Shown here piece after piece: positions 12,818 through 25,640 of a DNA stretch of 64,000 nt (position 1 is its first letter; each line of letters begins with the position of its first letter). Source of the stretch: Gossypium raimondii (Eukaryota > Streptophyta > Magnoliopsida > Malvales > Malvaceae); NCBI RefSeq assembly GCF_025698545.1, contig NC_068566.1, positions 29,366,444 through 29,430,443 on the forward strand. Direction: 5' to 3'. Position numbers and translations under genes: made by a program. A model generated the notes under the pieces. That model saw only the letters and a list, made by a program, of their open reading frames with translations. It ran no database searches and was not told the origin of the DNA.

Positions 12818-13082
12818 ACTTTTACATTAAAAGTTAGATTATATTTTATTCGACCTACTAAAAAAGTTGTCATTGTACATTAGATCAAAGAGCAAATTAG
12901 TCATTTTTGTTAAAAATTTCATCCATTTCCACTACTAAAAACTATGCTGACGTACAAGGATCAATTTGTAACAGAAAAAAGTAGATGGAATTGTTAACAA
13001 AAGGACCAAGTCTGGTCTTTGATCTAACATATAGGGACTAATTTGTCTAGAGAAGTAAAATACAATGGCCTCCATGGTATTG
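12818..13082. mobile_element. Palindromic miniature element, family M1, copy 2
   Basis: It shares 'GTACATTAGATCAAAGAGCA', then TTAAAAATTTCATCCATTTC, with the other M1 copies. The inverted counterpart is GGTCTTTGATCTAACATAT, and the right terminal phrase is ATGGCCTCCATGGTA. It is shorter than copies 1 and 4 because the middle has lost sequence. Confidence 0.75.
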
Positions 13083-16000
13083 GGTGATGTAGTAAAATAT
13101 ATTATATTTTTAAGAAGAGAATTTTGGTTCAAACCCTAAAAGTAAAATAGTATTGTTAAATGATTAGTTTTCATATATACGTTGAGGTTAAGGGATTGGT
13201 TTTAAATGGTAGTGAAATTCAGGTGAAACTTTGACAGAAATGAAAGAATATTGATTTATGTTAGGTGGAAAGTTGAATTAATGTATTCTAGCAGGACAAA
13301 GACAAGAGTATGGTCTCTTCAACTTCCCCATATATCTGTATCAACCCTAAATTGATTTACAATTTTAAGTACAAGTCTACCACTTTTTTTGATTGTTGAA
13401 GGGGAGCTATCTTCCTCAAAACTTCTCAATTATACCTTATATTCACTATTTGCTCTCTATTTTATACCAATTTAATTTTGTTCACCAATTTTAGCCACGA
13501 CATAGCCCTAAAAGAGGCGCAGCGTCACCTTTTTTCCCTATCCACTATGATCTCACATTCACATGACTTTACAACTTTAAAATATTATATATGAATTCTA
13601 AAAATAAAAAATATTTAAACATTTTTCAAATCTTATAAAATATTCATTTTAGAAAAATCCAACAAATTGGTTTGAGAAATATTATATATGAATTCTAAAA
13701 ATAAAAAATATTTAAACATTTTGTTTTTATTAAGCGTTAATCAATGTCTTGGTTTGAGAATTTATGATATTTCCTCAAGATAATCGAGATAAAAATTCTA
13801 CAAAATAATATTGGTGTCAGATATAATTTCTATTATAACTAAATGTATTTAACTTCCTTATCTACTAAAAGTAATAATAATGAAATGTGGCCATAGCAAT
13901 GCTGCCATTTTTTTTTTACTTTAATACAAGTTCTACCTTTTTTTTCTTTTGTCCAGTCGTTTTATGCTACGGCAGGAAATCATGAGCAACTTCCTCAATT
14001 TGTTACCATGTTGGACACCATTTTTTCCCTGCAATTGTTTGTACCAAAATTTAATCTTAAAGAAGCAAAACTACCTATTTCAGTATTTTCTTTACTCTAT
14101 TGAAATTGAGTTGCACCCAAGAAAGAAAAAACTGCAAATAAAATCATCTAAAATTGGATTCATTTTGGGAATTGAAGCAGCTGGTTTCACCTACGGAACT
14201 ATACTCATGCGTCGCCAAGCTTTACTTCTACAAAATAATGACTATTCCCTTTTACTTTTCTTTCTTTCAAAAATGACTATATAATTTATTTTTATACATA
14301 AACTTGGTAACTAAGTCAATATTGATCAATGAGTTGATACCCTAAAATTGTACCATATCATTACTTAAAAATAAGTTAAACTAATGATGTGTCACAATTT
14401 TAAAATGTCGTATCATCAAACTGTTACATTTTTTTTAAAGTTTTGATGTTAAAATGAATAAAAAATTTATATATACCAAAGTGAACCTAATTATTAAGTT
14501 CAAAAGTCAAAAATTATATTAACTATTCTAAAATAATTCTCGACCTTTAAATAGAAAATAATTTGATCGGGTGATAACATATAATTTTATGCATCGAGAA
14601 AGAATCAGTCTTCTTCACCTACCCCTCGTGGGTTCTTCAAACGCCATTGGAGAAGTGGGTTAGGGACAAGGTATAGCATGGTGAAAGAGGTTTAACGAAG
14701 TTGTCTGTGCTGATGTGGGACCATGAAAGCTCAGTGGCTCCGACCCCATCATCTATTTTTTTCTTTGCTATCTTGTCGTTGAGGTAGTTGCACAAGTAAA
14801 ACGAGTTCCAGTTTTGTAATAATATATAATGAAAAAAAAAGAAAAAAGTGAGATTGTTTTAAGGGATAGAGATTAGAGAGAGAAAGATGGTTTTGGAATA
14901 GATATATTAAGGTCGAGAGTCATATAGTTGAGATGTGAGCCTCTCCCTTTTTATTTTTCAAGTGTTCTTTTTTACCACCAAATTGTTGTACCTACATTCC
15001 CCATATGTTCCAAATTCTTTTGGAGGATTATTTTTATTATTTATTTTATGTTATATGCTTGGGGTTGGATTATCGCTCTCAATAATATTATATCTAAACT
15101 TCGAATTTACATTATTTTTGAGATTATAATGTGCTGTTATTACAATCACTTTTACAACAAGTGTACATTTATACACGTTTAAATACATGTCCTCTCCTTA
15201 TTTAAAAGCGTGGAGTGATTACTACTAGAAATAAGCCTACAAAATTGTCTAATTCTACACATCTTAATAAACATCATTATCAACACATCACTAAAAGTAA
15301 AATAAGATAAAAAATTAAAATTTATTTTTGAAATTTTTATTTTAAAGAGAATTGAACTGTGGGATTAAAATTTGAAAATAATACAAATAGATGATCCAAA
15401 CAAAGATGGTATATATTCAAAAGGAAAGAAAAAGAGATCCTCTGCCAAAATTGTGCCTGCTTTGTATTCTAGGAATCTTTTGGACCACGTGAATATCATG
15501 AATGTTATAATCTATGTATATAATTTGACATCTAGTGCTTTCTTAACTTATATTTCTTGGATAAATTCCACTAACTATCCCAAAATTATTGTGTAAATTA
15601 TAAATTGATTCCTCAACTTGAAAATATTATAATTGAGTCCTTGAAATACCAACAAAGTCTTTTGTCATTCTAGTTGTTAACATAAACATCAAATACTAAT
15701 TCAAGTGTTTGTATATAAGATTGTATGAAAAACTTGAGTCTTATGCGTTGAGAAATAGATCGTATAGGGAAACTATTATTTTAGAATTGTAGATCCAAGT
15801 TATTAATTCAATAGTTAAACCTTGTATTTGTAGTTTGTGATTAGACATTTTCATATATTGCACTGAAATGACATTAAAAGAATAGTAATGGTTTCAGCTT
15901 TTTGGTTGACAATGAACATCTGACATATCTAGAATTGACCCTCAAACTCCTACTTGTCTGCAAATCTGTTAGTAGTAGCCGAGTTTGAAGGTAATCAAAC

Positions 16001-17396
16001 CTTTATGCAGCTATGTTCTCTTCAACTTTGTCGAATTAGTCACAACAATATGAGGTTGCAAGCCATATCCCGAAGTGCTTCTTAAAGGAGGCAAGTCCGA
16101 GACCCAACACCCTCAGCACTCCTATAATAAATTTATAGATAAGAATAAAATAAAGCAAAACCTCAAAAACAAGCGAAACTAGGGAAAAAGGAAGTAGTAG
16201 CTTGAGATGTATATCCCTTCTAAAATTACATGAAACGTGGTGTTTGAATACATAAAACGAGAGGGTAGCGGGAAATATAGTATCATTAGATGCTCTTGCC
16301 TCTATACCATATTCAACACTCCATACATAATTATATCAATAAATTTGTTTCTCCTAAGTATTCTTGTTTTTGTATTTCTTTAATTTAAAACATCAATTTC
16401 ATCATTTCACCTAAAAATAACCTTGAAATCTATGAGCCGTTATGTCATCTAATCAAAACAATATATTTTAATAGATATAAATAAGTTACAAGCAACGCAC
16501 AAACCTACAAATTAAAAACTAATCTTAATTTTTTTAAATTAACTTATTGCATATTTAGCATTGTAATATAATAATTATAATTTCATATTTATATTTATAT
16601 TATGCTATAAATTTTAATTTCTCAAATCAAATCATTAACCCAGTGACCCCGTATTCCTTGATGGTTCATTGTTGCGAACTAGTAATTGCATTGGATACAA
16701 AAATTTAAAAAAATAACGTTAAAATGGTTAATTTTTATAAATTTGGAATTTAGCTTCTTTATTTTCATTTTAAGAATTTAATATTTTTTGAAAATATAAG
16801 TCTAATTATTAATACTATTAAATTCTTTTGTTAAAGTAAAGTTCATTACAATTCTTTTTTGTTGTTGTTGTTTCACGACAATCCATATATTATTGCTTTA
16901 TTTTAAAATGTTGTACTAACGAATTTAGCATAAAATTTAAATTTTGAATTCGACTAAATTCCAAATGTATAAAGAATACAAGAAGTTAATATTAGGAGAA
17001 TAGAGAGTTATAGGAAATTTGCATGTGTTAGAGCATGATTTAGAGTTGTTATGCCCCTACTTATCTAATACTTTTACAACTTGTAATCATTTTAAAAAGA
17101 AACACAATCTAGAAGAATTCATTGGTAAAAGATTTAAAATTTTAGAAAAGTTATAAAAATAAATAAATTTCGTATTTAAAATTTGAGTTTATAAATAAAA
17201 TATCATGTATGTGAGTGTATTAAATATTAAAATTTAATTGTGTACTGTATACGTAAATATATGGATGTAGGGTGGTTTAGTTTTTAGGTGGTTGGGTCTT
17301 ATCAATGGCATAAAACCTCACGCTAAGTACATCAATGGCCATGATACCCAAACTTTTTTTCATGCATATTTGGAGCATTCCATTCCCTACCACCAT
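13083..17396. other. Long gene-free stretch upstream of the NAC gene
   Basis: The open frames here (13949-14284, 14928-15182, 15372-15596) show no domain and look like AT-rich chance frames. It contains a 97-bp-period duplication (13581-13722, listed separately) and several A/T-rich palindromic remnants. The last few hundred bases should hold the NAC promoter. Confidence 0.5.
13581..13722. repeat. Two-copy direct duplication, 97-bp offset
   Basis: A roughly 45-bp string beginning AATATTATATATGAATTCTA at 13581 recurs without visible change at 13678. The phrase TTGGTTTGAG also precedes the second copy and recurs about 80 bp later (near 13750). It looks like a recent local duplication. Confidence 0.8.
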
Positions 17397-17404
17397 TATA
17401 AATT
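17397..17404 (+). promoter_or_regulatory. Probable TATA box of the NAC gene
   Basis: TATAAATT lies 200 bp upstream of the NAC start codon. A pyrimidine-rich tract (about 17420-17520, CTCTCTC runs) follows, as often seen around plant transcription starts. This would give a 5' leader of about 165 nt containing a TA microsatellite. Inferred from motif and position only. Confidence 0.45.
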
Positions 17405-17536
17405 ATCATGACTGCATTACCCTTTACGCACCCTTCTCTCTCTCCTTGTGTTATTGCTCTTCCTTTTTCCTCTTTCTGTTATTCTCTCTCTTTCCCCTCT
17501 GCTCTTTACCTTTAATTTCTATGATTTAAAGCTATA

Positions 17537-17561
17537 TACATATATATATATATATATATCT
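17537..17561. repeat. TA microsatellite in the NAC leader
   Basis: A TATATA run interrupted by one CA lies about 35 bp before the start codon. Its length is likely to be polymorphic between lines. Confidence 0.8.
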
Positions 17562-17596
17562 GCAAGGAAAATCCCAGTTTCTCTCCTGTTTAGCTA

Positions 17597-18928
17597 ATGT
17601 CAGAAGACATGAATCTATCAATAAATGGGCAGTCTCAGGTCCCTCCTGGTTTTAGATTTCATCCCACAGAGGAAGAGCTCCTTCACTATTATCTTAGAAA
17701 AAAAGTGGCTTACGAAAAGATTGACCTTGATGTTATCCAGGAAGTTGATCTCAACAAGCTTGAGCCTTGGGATATTCAAGGTACATACTAATCAACCTAA
17801 CCCTCTCTTTTTAATGCAATTTTTTTGTCTAATTTGTGGGTTATATGCAGAAAAGTGTAGGATAGGATCCACTCCACAAAATGAATGGTATTTCTTCAGC
17901 CACAAGGATAAGAAATACCCGACCGGGACTCGAACCAATCGTGCTACGGCTGCCGGATTCTGGAAAGCAACCGGCCGTGATAAGATTATATATAGTGGGT
18001 TTAGGAGAATTGGGCTGAGGAAAACATTGGTGTTCTATAAAGGCAGAGCTCCACATGGTCAAAAATCTGATTGGATTATGCATGAGTATAGGCTTGATGA
18101 TAACACTACCACCCATGACTCTAATGTAAGCAAGCTATATTTCTCTTTCAGTGTTTCCTATATGTATGTATGCATGCATAGTATAATAATATTGAATTGG
18201 TCCAGGGTTCGAACCCCATCGGAGATTCGGTGACGGAAGATGGGTGGGTGGTTTGCCGTGTGTTCAGAAAGAAGAATTATCTGAAAACCCTAGAGAGTCC
18301 TAAAAGTAATTCGTCCTCTACCGGTCATGATTTAAAGACACACATGCTTAGTTCAGGAGGCAACGATGGTGTCTTGGATCAAATCCTTCATTACATGGGA
18401 AGGACTTGTAAGATGGAGAGTGATTCATTGAACAACATCAACAACATCCCCATCCCCGACAACAATCCGAGGATGCTTGTTGGAAACAACGGAGGAATCA
18501 ACGATGGGTTCCATGACCATGAAAGGTTCATGCATCTCCCTAGGCTTGAAAGCCCAACTCTCCCTTCGCTTTGTTACCAATCCATCGAAGACATGCTGAC
18601 CGAAACCGAACACCGAGGTGGATGTTGTGGCGGTGGTGGTAATAATGAGACCAAAAATGGGGTAAATGACTGGGTCACACTGGACCAACTGGTGGCATCC
18701 CAGCTAAGTGGTCAAGTAGAGACAAGCAAGCAACTATCATGTTTTAGTGACCCTAATGCGGTTTTTAGTCTTTGTCACGATGATGGTATTCAATTATCGC
18801 ATTTAAACTTACAGAGATCAAATCAAAGCTCACAGTTCTATAGCAACAACGACAATGATCTATGGAGCTTGACCAAGTCATCGTCTTCACCGTCTTCATC
18901 AGATCCCTTATGCCATCTGTCGGTATAA
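17597..18928 (+). CDS. NST1: NAC transcription factor, NST/SND1 (secondary wall) clade
   Basis: Three exons: 17597-17780, 17851-18125 and 18206-18928, with GT-AG introns of 70 and 80 bp. Together they encode 393 residues. The N-terminal NAC DNA-binding domain (about residues 16-177) shows the family blocks in order: [28 protein letters not shown] [72 protein letters not shown] and [12 protein letters not shown]. The tail carries [13 protein letters not shown] (210-222), [12 protein letters not shown] and [13 protein letters not shown], and ends in [11 protein letters not shown], all typical of NST1/NST2/SND1 rather than VND or SMB relatives. Known clade members act in the nucleus as master switches for cellulose, xylan and lignin deposition. 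In cotton one controls fibre wall thickening. NST1 versus NST2/SND1 orthology is not proven here, so the symbol denotes the clade. The ATG chosen is the first in frame and gives the expected [18 protein letters not shown] start. Confidence 0.93.
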
Positions 18929-19006
18929 TACAAGTACATGTCATTGTCAAAAACAAGCCTTTTGTTTCATTGCTCAAGTACTCTGTTTAATTAGGTATAT
19001 GTTGAC

Positions 19007-19050
<44 letters not shown>

Positions 19051-21056
19051 GTATTTTGCATTAAGAAGTATGAAATATGAGATGGGATGGCATTGTCAAA
19101 GTCATTATACTTTTACTTAATAACGATGCCATCGATTTAATCATCTTAGGGAAAGGTTGTTTATATATATATATATATATATATAACTATCTTGAAAAGC
19201 TTTGATTGATCATAGCAAAGTGCTGACTTTTAGGGTATGGAATCTGGGGGTCATGTGTCTAATGGGGTCTCACACACACATAGAAATAATGATAATCCAT
19301 TTGGTTGGATATCACATGGAAAAGTGGTGAATGACATATATATATCGTTCATTTGTAAATTAAAAACAAAAAAAAATCAACAAATCTTTGAATGATGGTG
19401 TCGAGGAAGATTGAGAATTGTATGTTACTGTTGTCTTCACCTAACGTACGAGCGCCTATCATGGTTTTTTTTTTTTTTTTTGAGGGAAAAAAAAGGTGGC
19501 CATCTTTAAGGAATTAGGATAAGATGTGTTGCACAGAAAAAAAAAAACACGTACCATCGTTGGGCCAATTTCAAATTTTTATACACTGTATTTCTTTTGT
19601 CCTTTTCTTCTAAATATCTCAACTTCAACTCCAATTAATTATTTTCATTATCTTTCTAAATATTGGTTAAGTATGTTTTTAAGTGATTAAGGCATCGAGG
19701 GGTTGTCTTATTTAAGGTTACAACTTACTACTGGTGTAGACAGGACGGACCGATGATTTTTTTTTTTTTGGACTGATCTGTAAAATTATTTATTATATTT
19801 TAGTAAAATATAATAATATTATGTAACTAGTTGCTTTGGTAAAAAAATACATTTACTTTATTTTACATCACATTTATATATTATAATAATAGGATTTATG
19901 ATGAGTTTGCTGTTGTATCTTTTCACTTTAAATGCCAACTTTAATGACTTTCCTAACACATAAATGTCATCTTTTAAAAAGAAATAATAATTTAACACAA
20001 GTTGAAACACATGCGGTTAGAGAATGAAATTAGTGTAGAGATGTTAATTAATTTCACTTTAATTTTCTTCTAATTAACTAATTATTGTCACTAATATATA
20101 AATACCATCATTCAATTTTGTTTGCATGCAAGCAATAATGTAGTTCTAATTCACACCAATATATATTATAGAGTGGCGAATTTCAAAAAAACCTTGAAAA
20201 AAGCTGGTGATGGATTCAAATGGTTGGTTCATGGGGCATAGCAATGATGATGTACCAGATGTTATTATTATTATTTTTTTTTTTTTTGGAATATGAGATA
20301 CAACAAAATGTTATAATTATACAAATTATCAATTGGACTGATCCACACGAGAATTTAAACTTAAATTGTTATAAAATAAAGCAAAGTATTTAGATCTTCT
20401 TTTTCTTAAATAAATCTTGTTTTTGGTAGAGCAATGATTTGAAGATGATAGCGTCTTCATCTTGTTTAAAGATTCATTAGGCTTTCCTTCTCTTCTTTTC
20501 ACCGTTATTTGTTCTGTTTTATCAAGTTTAAAAAGCTAGTATCAAATTACAAAAACAAAAATGCAAAGCAATCTGCAAAATGGGTACACCACTCATATGT
20601 AAAATTCGCAATTTCACTGTGGAATTTAGAGACGTCTACTCCCTCCACTATTGGTTGAAGTAATCCAACGGTGGAAGTGCTTCTTTGTATGATGTGGTGA
20701 CATTAGCTTTTTATTCAATATTTGGGGCACTGGATCCATCTTGGTGGAATTTATCGGGTCGTTGCTTGACATTTTTTGTAAAACCTTGTAGTTGTTCTTG
20801 TTGCTGTTTCTTTGAATTGAATCTGAAAATTTCATGTCGAAGTAGAGATTAATCATCTTCTTGTTTCTAGATATCTTACTAGCACTAATCACTCAATATG
20901 AAGTCTCAAATATCTAATTTACAAAATTAAATATCTATGTTTTGAGTTAGTGATTATCAAATTTAAGTATGTATTGAAATCTAGAATTGATTAATGTTTT
21001 AACTTAGTTTTGCTAAAAATAGTTATATCCACCATAAAATCTTAAAATTTTCATTA
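18929..21056. other. Gene-free DNA downstream of the NAC gene
   Basis: It contains TA microsatellites at about 19013-19041 and 19161-19185, several poly-T tracts (19466-19482, 20273-20287) and no supportable gene. The minus-strand frame at 20626-20892 (88 codons) has no recognised domain or signal peptide. Confidence 0.55.
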
Positions 21057-21130
21057 TATCTTGAAATAAAAACAAGTTAACAATCTTTCATATGCACAAG
21101 CATAACTTTCCTGACTTTTTGGTTTAGGTT
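21057..21130. repeat. Extra copy of the copia target flank at the 5' junction
   Basis: TCTTGAAATAAAAA at 21058 and GCACAAGCATAACTTTCCTG to GGTTTAGGTT (21094-21130) match the sequence just beyond the 3' LTR (25992-26140) in the same order and orientation. The 5' copy lacks about 75 bp from the middle. It is joined to a truncated 5' LTR at a shared AGGTT. Confidence 0.8.
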
Positions 21131-21281
21131 AACTAATTCTGTTAGAGTTTATAGCAGTTACTACTCTATATATGTGTATAAATACACTACCTTTGTAATC
21201 ATTCAGATCAAGCAATAATAATCAAGATTATTCAGTGTTACTTTAGTTTCTTTTCTATAGTTCTTTCATATCATTCTTTCA
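21126..21281 (+). repeat. Copia 5' LTR, truncated at its start
   Basis: It aligns with 25835-25991. Both contain TATAAATACACTACC and end in TCATATCATTCTTTCA. The first about 19 bp of the 3' LTR (TGTTAGAGTTTGTAAGTC) are absent here and are replaced by duplicated flank. Confidence 0.88.
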
Positions 21282-21282
21282 C

Positions 21283-21290
21283 GGTATCAG
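21283..21290 (+). other. Primer-binding site (initiator-Met tRNA type)
   Basis: GGTATCAG immediately after the 5' LTR matches the core of the usual plant copia primer-binding site TGGTATCAGAGC. The following bases (TCGC) have diverged. Confidence 0.7.
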
Positions 21291-21322
21291 TCGCTTCCTC
21301 CTGTGTGTTTTCGCTGCCTTAG

Positions 21323-22313
21323 ATGGATACATCGTCGCCCACTGAGTCTGCCAACAATGCAACATCCCCAAGAGCCTCTGCTCCTAGTAACAGTCCCACA
21401 TCACCATGTCTCTCCAATGGTGAAAGATTTTCTCATGTGATTCATACATTTCCTAGACATGACACAGTCAAGCTCGATGAGAATAATTCTGTGCAATGGC
21501 AACATCAGTTGAAGCTAATCATTGATGACTACAATCTTACCGGTTATGTTAACGGTACTCTTCCGGTGCCACCTTAGTTTGTGTCAGACCAAGAAAGGAA
21601 GTTACTCTCGAATCCTGACTTTGTTGTTTTTTGTCAACAGGACAAATTGCTTGCTTCTTGGACTTTATCCACCATTAGTGACTCCATTTTGTCCTGTTTT
21701 ACAGGTGCTAACACTGTCCATGATGTGTGGAGCACGGCGTGTCACTTATTTGTTGCAGCCTTTAGAGCCAAAGTTTCTCGATTAAAGCATGAACTTCACT
21801 TACTAAAAAAGGGTCACCTGTGACCTTCTTGGTGCTTCTGTCCATCTGATTTCTACTGCTGAGCAAGTTAATATCATTCTTGCGAGTCTTTCGGCGGAGT
21901 TTGATTCAATTATTATGGTGACTTATTTTTCATCAAAACCTCTTGAAATGAATCGTCTTGTAGAAATTCTATTGGAGTGTGAAAATAGGCAACGACGGTT
22001 TGTGTCGGAGGTTCCTCCTCAGTCCAATTTGGTTCAGCATTCGTCATGTTCTGATTCAACGTTGGCTTCTCTGACAGGTTCGATGCCTGATTCTCAATGC
22101 ATGAGTGCATTCTCCCACAGTGGTCGCAAGTCTTATTGTGGCCGTGGTCAGAGCAACTATGGTCGACCTCAATGTCAGATCTGCGGTCACCTTGGACACC
22201 TCGCTCAACACTGCTACTATCGGTTCGACCACTCAATTGATGGCCTTCTGATAACAGCTTTTGGTCATTCGTCATCGATGCCTGGCGGTTCTTCAATTTC
22301 ATCACATGTTTGA
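21323..22313 (+). pseudogene. Copia gag, broken
   Basis: It starts MDTSSPTESANN and runs into HDTVKLDENNSVQWQHQLKL, the conserved copia gag N-terminal block (substrate 'W..W' region). An in-frame stop follows GTLPVPP. The reading then continues with SDQERKLLSNPDFVVFCQQD and LLASWTLSTISDSIL, then a frameshift, and later HPSS-free Ser-rich sequence. A CCHC zinc knuckle follows, CQICGHLGHLAQHC, at about 22172-22213. The stop and shifts preclude a functional nucleocapsid protein. Confidence 0.85.
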
Positions 22314-23019
22314 TATTCTGAAAGAAACATGGTACTTGCCCTGAACCTTCCTTCCCATTTTCCTAATAAGGAAGCCTTTGTGAATTATGGGTCTCCATTT
22401 CTTGGGTCGTTTGCTGGACTTTACTCAACCATCAGCCCACCTGCGTCTATCCGTCCAATGTCCTCTAGGTTGTATCTGTATGGGCAGTCTTTGGGCCGTC
22501 AGCTATTAGGCCTGTTGTTCACAATGTTACGTATGGGCATGCATCTTGGTCTCATGTTGCTCTTTTTGTTGAGCCTGCTTCTGAGTCTACTCATTTTGGG
22601 CTGCACACTTCCACTACTCATGCTACCAGGCCTAATTCTGTAAATTTTGTTAAGCCATATGTCCCTTTGCCAATTAGTTCTGTTGAGCCAACCATGTGGT
22701 ATCCTGACTCGGTTGTCACTAATCATATTTGTCAATAGGCTTCCTCGTTGAATAAATCAATCGAATATTCAGGTAGTATTCCTCTACTTATATGTGATGG
22801 TATGAGTGCCCATGTTGAGCGCTTGGGCATAACATGATTTCTACATCTAGTAAATTGTTGCATTTGGAAAATGTGTTACATGTACCTAAAATACGAAAAA
22901 ATTTTCTCTTGGTTTCTCAAGTTGCTCGGGATAATAATGTATTTTTTGAGTTTCAGCCATTGTCTTGTTAAGGATATACAAACTCAGGCAATTTTGTTCA
23001 GAGGCCACACGCATGAAGG

Positions 23020-23900
23020 GTTGTATCGATTGTCTCTGGTATAATTTTTTGACAACATGAGGTTCGTTCGAGGTGCTGAGCTATCTTTTCATAACACGGA
23101 GTTAGCCACTAAAACCAAATTGTTTGAATTGTGGCATCATAAACTTCGCCATCCGTCGTCAAATATTATCCACTTGATCTTGAAATATTGTAATTCTTTT
23201 GTTGGTGATAATAAATTGTAACATGTATGTACGAGATGTCAACAAGGATAATTTCACAAATTACCATTCTTAGATTCAGTCATTGTATATCATCATCTGT
23301 TTGATTTAGTAGATTCTGATCTGTGAGGACCTGCTGCTATTAATTGTGGAAATAGTTGGTATTATGTTTCTTTTGTCTATATTTTTAGTAAATTTACTTG
23401 GTTATTTCTTATTCAACGCAAGTCACAAACTATTGACCATTTTATTCAGTTTCAAAAAATGGTTAAAGTGCAATTTAGAAAAGACATCAAACAATTTTAG
23501 AGTGACTTGGGTGGGGAGTTTCGTTCTTTCACATCTTTATTAGCTCAACATGGAATTTTGCATCGTGAACGTGCCCACACACATCTGAACAGAATGAAAT
23601 TGTAGAACGGAAGCATCATCATATAGTCAAAGTTGCGCTCACATTACTCGCTCAAGCCCATTTGCCGATGAAATATTGGGGCTATGCGTTTTTATGTGCA
23701 GTCCATTTAATTAATCGGTTGCCCACTCCAGTTCTTCAACATCGGTTCCCGTACTTAGTTCTTTATGGTACTCCTCCAACATATGATCATCTTCATATGT
23801 TTGGATGTTGTTGCTACCCATATCTTCGTCCTTTTAATCATCACATGTTGGAACTCCGTTCTCAACCTTGTACTTTCCTTAGCTGTAGTTCACAGTAAAA
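23020..23900 (+). pseudogene. Copia integrase region, broken
   Basis: Visible blocks are LFELWHHKLRHPSSNI (the GAG-pre-integrase HH motif), CTRCQQG (second half of the zinc finger), DLxGPAAINCGNSWYYVSF, SDLGGEFRSF (catalytic Asp region) and AQHGILHRE, then MKYWGYAFLCAVHLINRLPTP. Stops interrupt between several blocks. The order is as in copia integrases. Confidence 0.8.
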
Positions 23901-24559
23901 AGGTTATCAGTGCCTTAAATCGGATGGCTGAATTTTTGTGGCTTGACATGTGGTATTTGATGAGGATCGATTTTTGTTTCCTGCGAGTAGTCTGCCTATT
24001 TCTCCAGCATCCACCCGAGTCACCATTTTTCCCCCTCGTGCAGTCTAACTCGCAATGCTTAATGCCTTCGAGTGATGCTCCGCTAAACCATTCATCGATC
24101 TCTACACCTACACATGCTTATGATTCTTCTCCTTCAAATAATGATACCACTAACTTGGCCCATGACTTCAACACTTCCTCTCCCACTCCAGTTGTTCCTG
24201 TTACTACTGTTGATCCTCCGCCACAACTTGGTAATACTCACTCTATGGTCACTCGGTCAAAGGCTAACATTTTTAAATCGAGAGTGCTCACGGTTGAGTT
24301 ACATGAACAAGAATCACGCACTATTGATGAAGTTTGTACTAGTAAGAAGTGGAAGATGGCGGCTTAAGACGAGTATGATGCTCTAATCTGAAATCGTACT
24401 TGGAGTTTGGTTCCCTTACCTTTGGGTCGAAAGGCGATTGGTTGCAAATGATTGTTTAAAATTAAACAAAATCTTGATGGTACTGTGGCTCATCGAAAAA
24501 GATGATTGGTCACAAAAGGGTACTCATAAGTTCCTAAGGGTGGCTTCCATGAGATGTTC

Positions 24560-25640
24560 AGTCCCGTTGTTAAACTGGCTACTATTCGCACCATTCTGTC
24601 AATTGCTGTCACCAAACGTTGGTTGTTACGACAAGTTGATGTGAATAATGCTTTTCTCAATGGTGAGTTAATTGAAGAGGTATATATGCAACAACCTCCC
24701 GATTATGTTCAAAACGATGCCAATGGACAACATCTTGTTTTTCGGTTAAACAAAGTTTCGTATGGCCTCAGACAAGCTCCAAGGGCGTGGTTTGATAAGT
24801 TAAAGGCCTTTATTGTATCTGTTGGTTTTGTGCTATCTAAATCCGATGCTTCTTTATTCATTCATATCACTAATAAGTCATGTATGTATGTCTTAGTGTA
24901 TATTGACGACATCATTATTACAGGTGACTCGTCTCTCGAGATTGATATGTTTGTTCATCTACTTCACACTGATTTTTCATTCAAAGACATGTCATCACAC
25001 TGAGTTCTGACGATACTCTTCATTTGTGCCAACGAAAGTACATTCTTGACCTTTTCAACCGCTATCATATGGTTCAGGCTAAAGGTATTCATACACCCTC
25101 ATCTCCTCTGTCCAAACATGTGGGAACTCCGCTTGATGATCCTCTTGAGTATTGCAGTATTGCTGGAGCATTACAATATGTTGTTCTCACTTGACCTGAC
25201 ACCGCATATGTTGTTAATCTTATCTGTCAGTTTATGTATGCTCCGACTGATGTTCACTTTGTGGTAATCAAACGCATCTTGCACTATCTCTGTACCACTA
25301 TTGACTATGGATTGCTCATACAACCATCCGAGAGGTTGTCGCTAGTTGGATACGCAGATGCAAATTGGGGATTAGACTTTGATGACCGTTGCTCCACCAC
25401 AGGGTATTATGTGTATTTTGGTGGGAATCATGTCTCGTGGTGCTTCAAGAAACAACAAGTTGTGTCCCGATCCACCGTTGAAGCTGAATATCGGGGGTTG
25501 GTTGCTGTTACTGACTTCACGTGGTTAAGATCCTTATTACGAGAACTCGGTATGATTCTATTGATACACCGACCATCTGGTGCGATAACTCAGTGCCATA
25601 GCGATTGTATCCAATCTTGTCCTTCATTCAAAGTTTAAAC
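24560..25640 (+). pseudogene. Copia reverse transcriptase and RNase H, broken
   Basis: RT blocks are QVDVNNAFLNGELIEEVYM, VSYGLRQAPRAWFDKL and the catalytic VLVYIDDIIITGDS (about 24890-24925). After a break comes RNase H with GYADANWGLDFDDRCSTTGY, VSWCFKKQQVVSRSTVEAEYR and a degraded tail. The YIDD variant of the usual YVDD box is common in plants. Frames change near 25000, 25200 and 25600. Confidence 0.88.

Noticed and set aside
13949..14284. 111-codon plus-strand frame rich in Phe, Leu and Ser.
   Set aside because: Hydrophobic content reflects T-rich DNA. No clear membrane topology or family.
18206..18225. GGTTCGAACCCC, which resembles the T-loop of a tRNA gene.
   Set aside because: It lies at the start of NAC exon 3 and encodes GSNP in frame. 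No acceptor stem or anticodon arm surrounds it.
20626..20892. 88-codon minus-strand frame with a basic C terminus, considered as a small secreted peptide gene.
   Set aside because: No signal peptide, and no CLE, IDA, CEP or RGF-type C-terminal motif was seen. The composition fits a chance frame.
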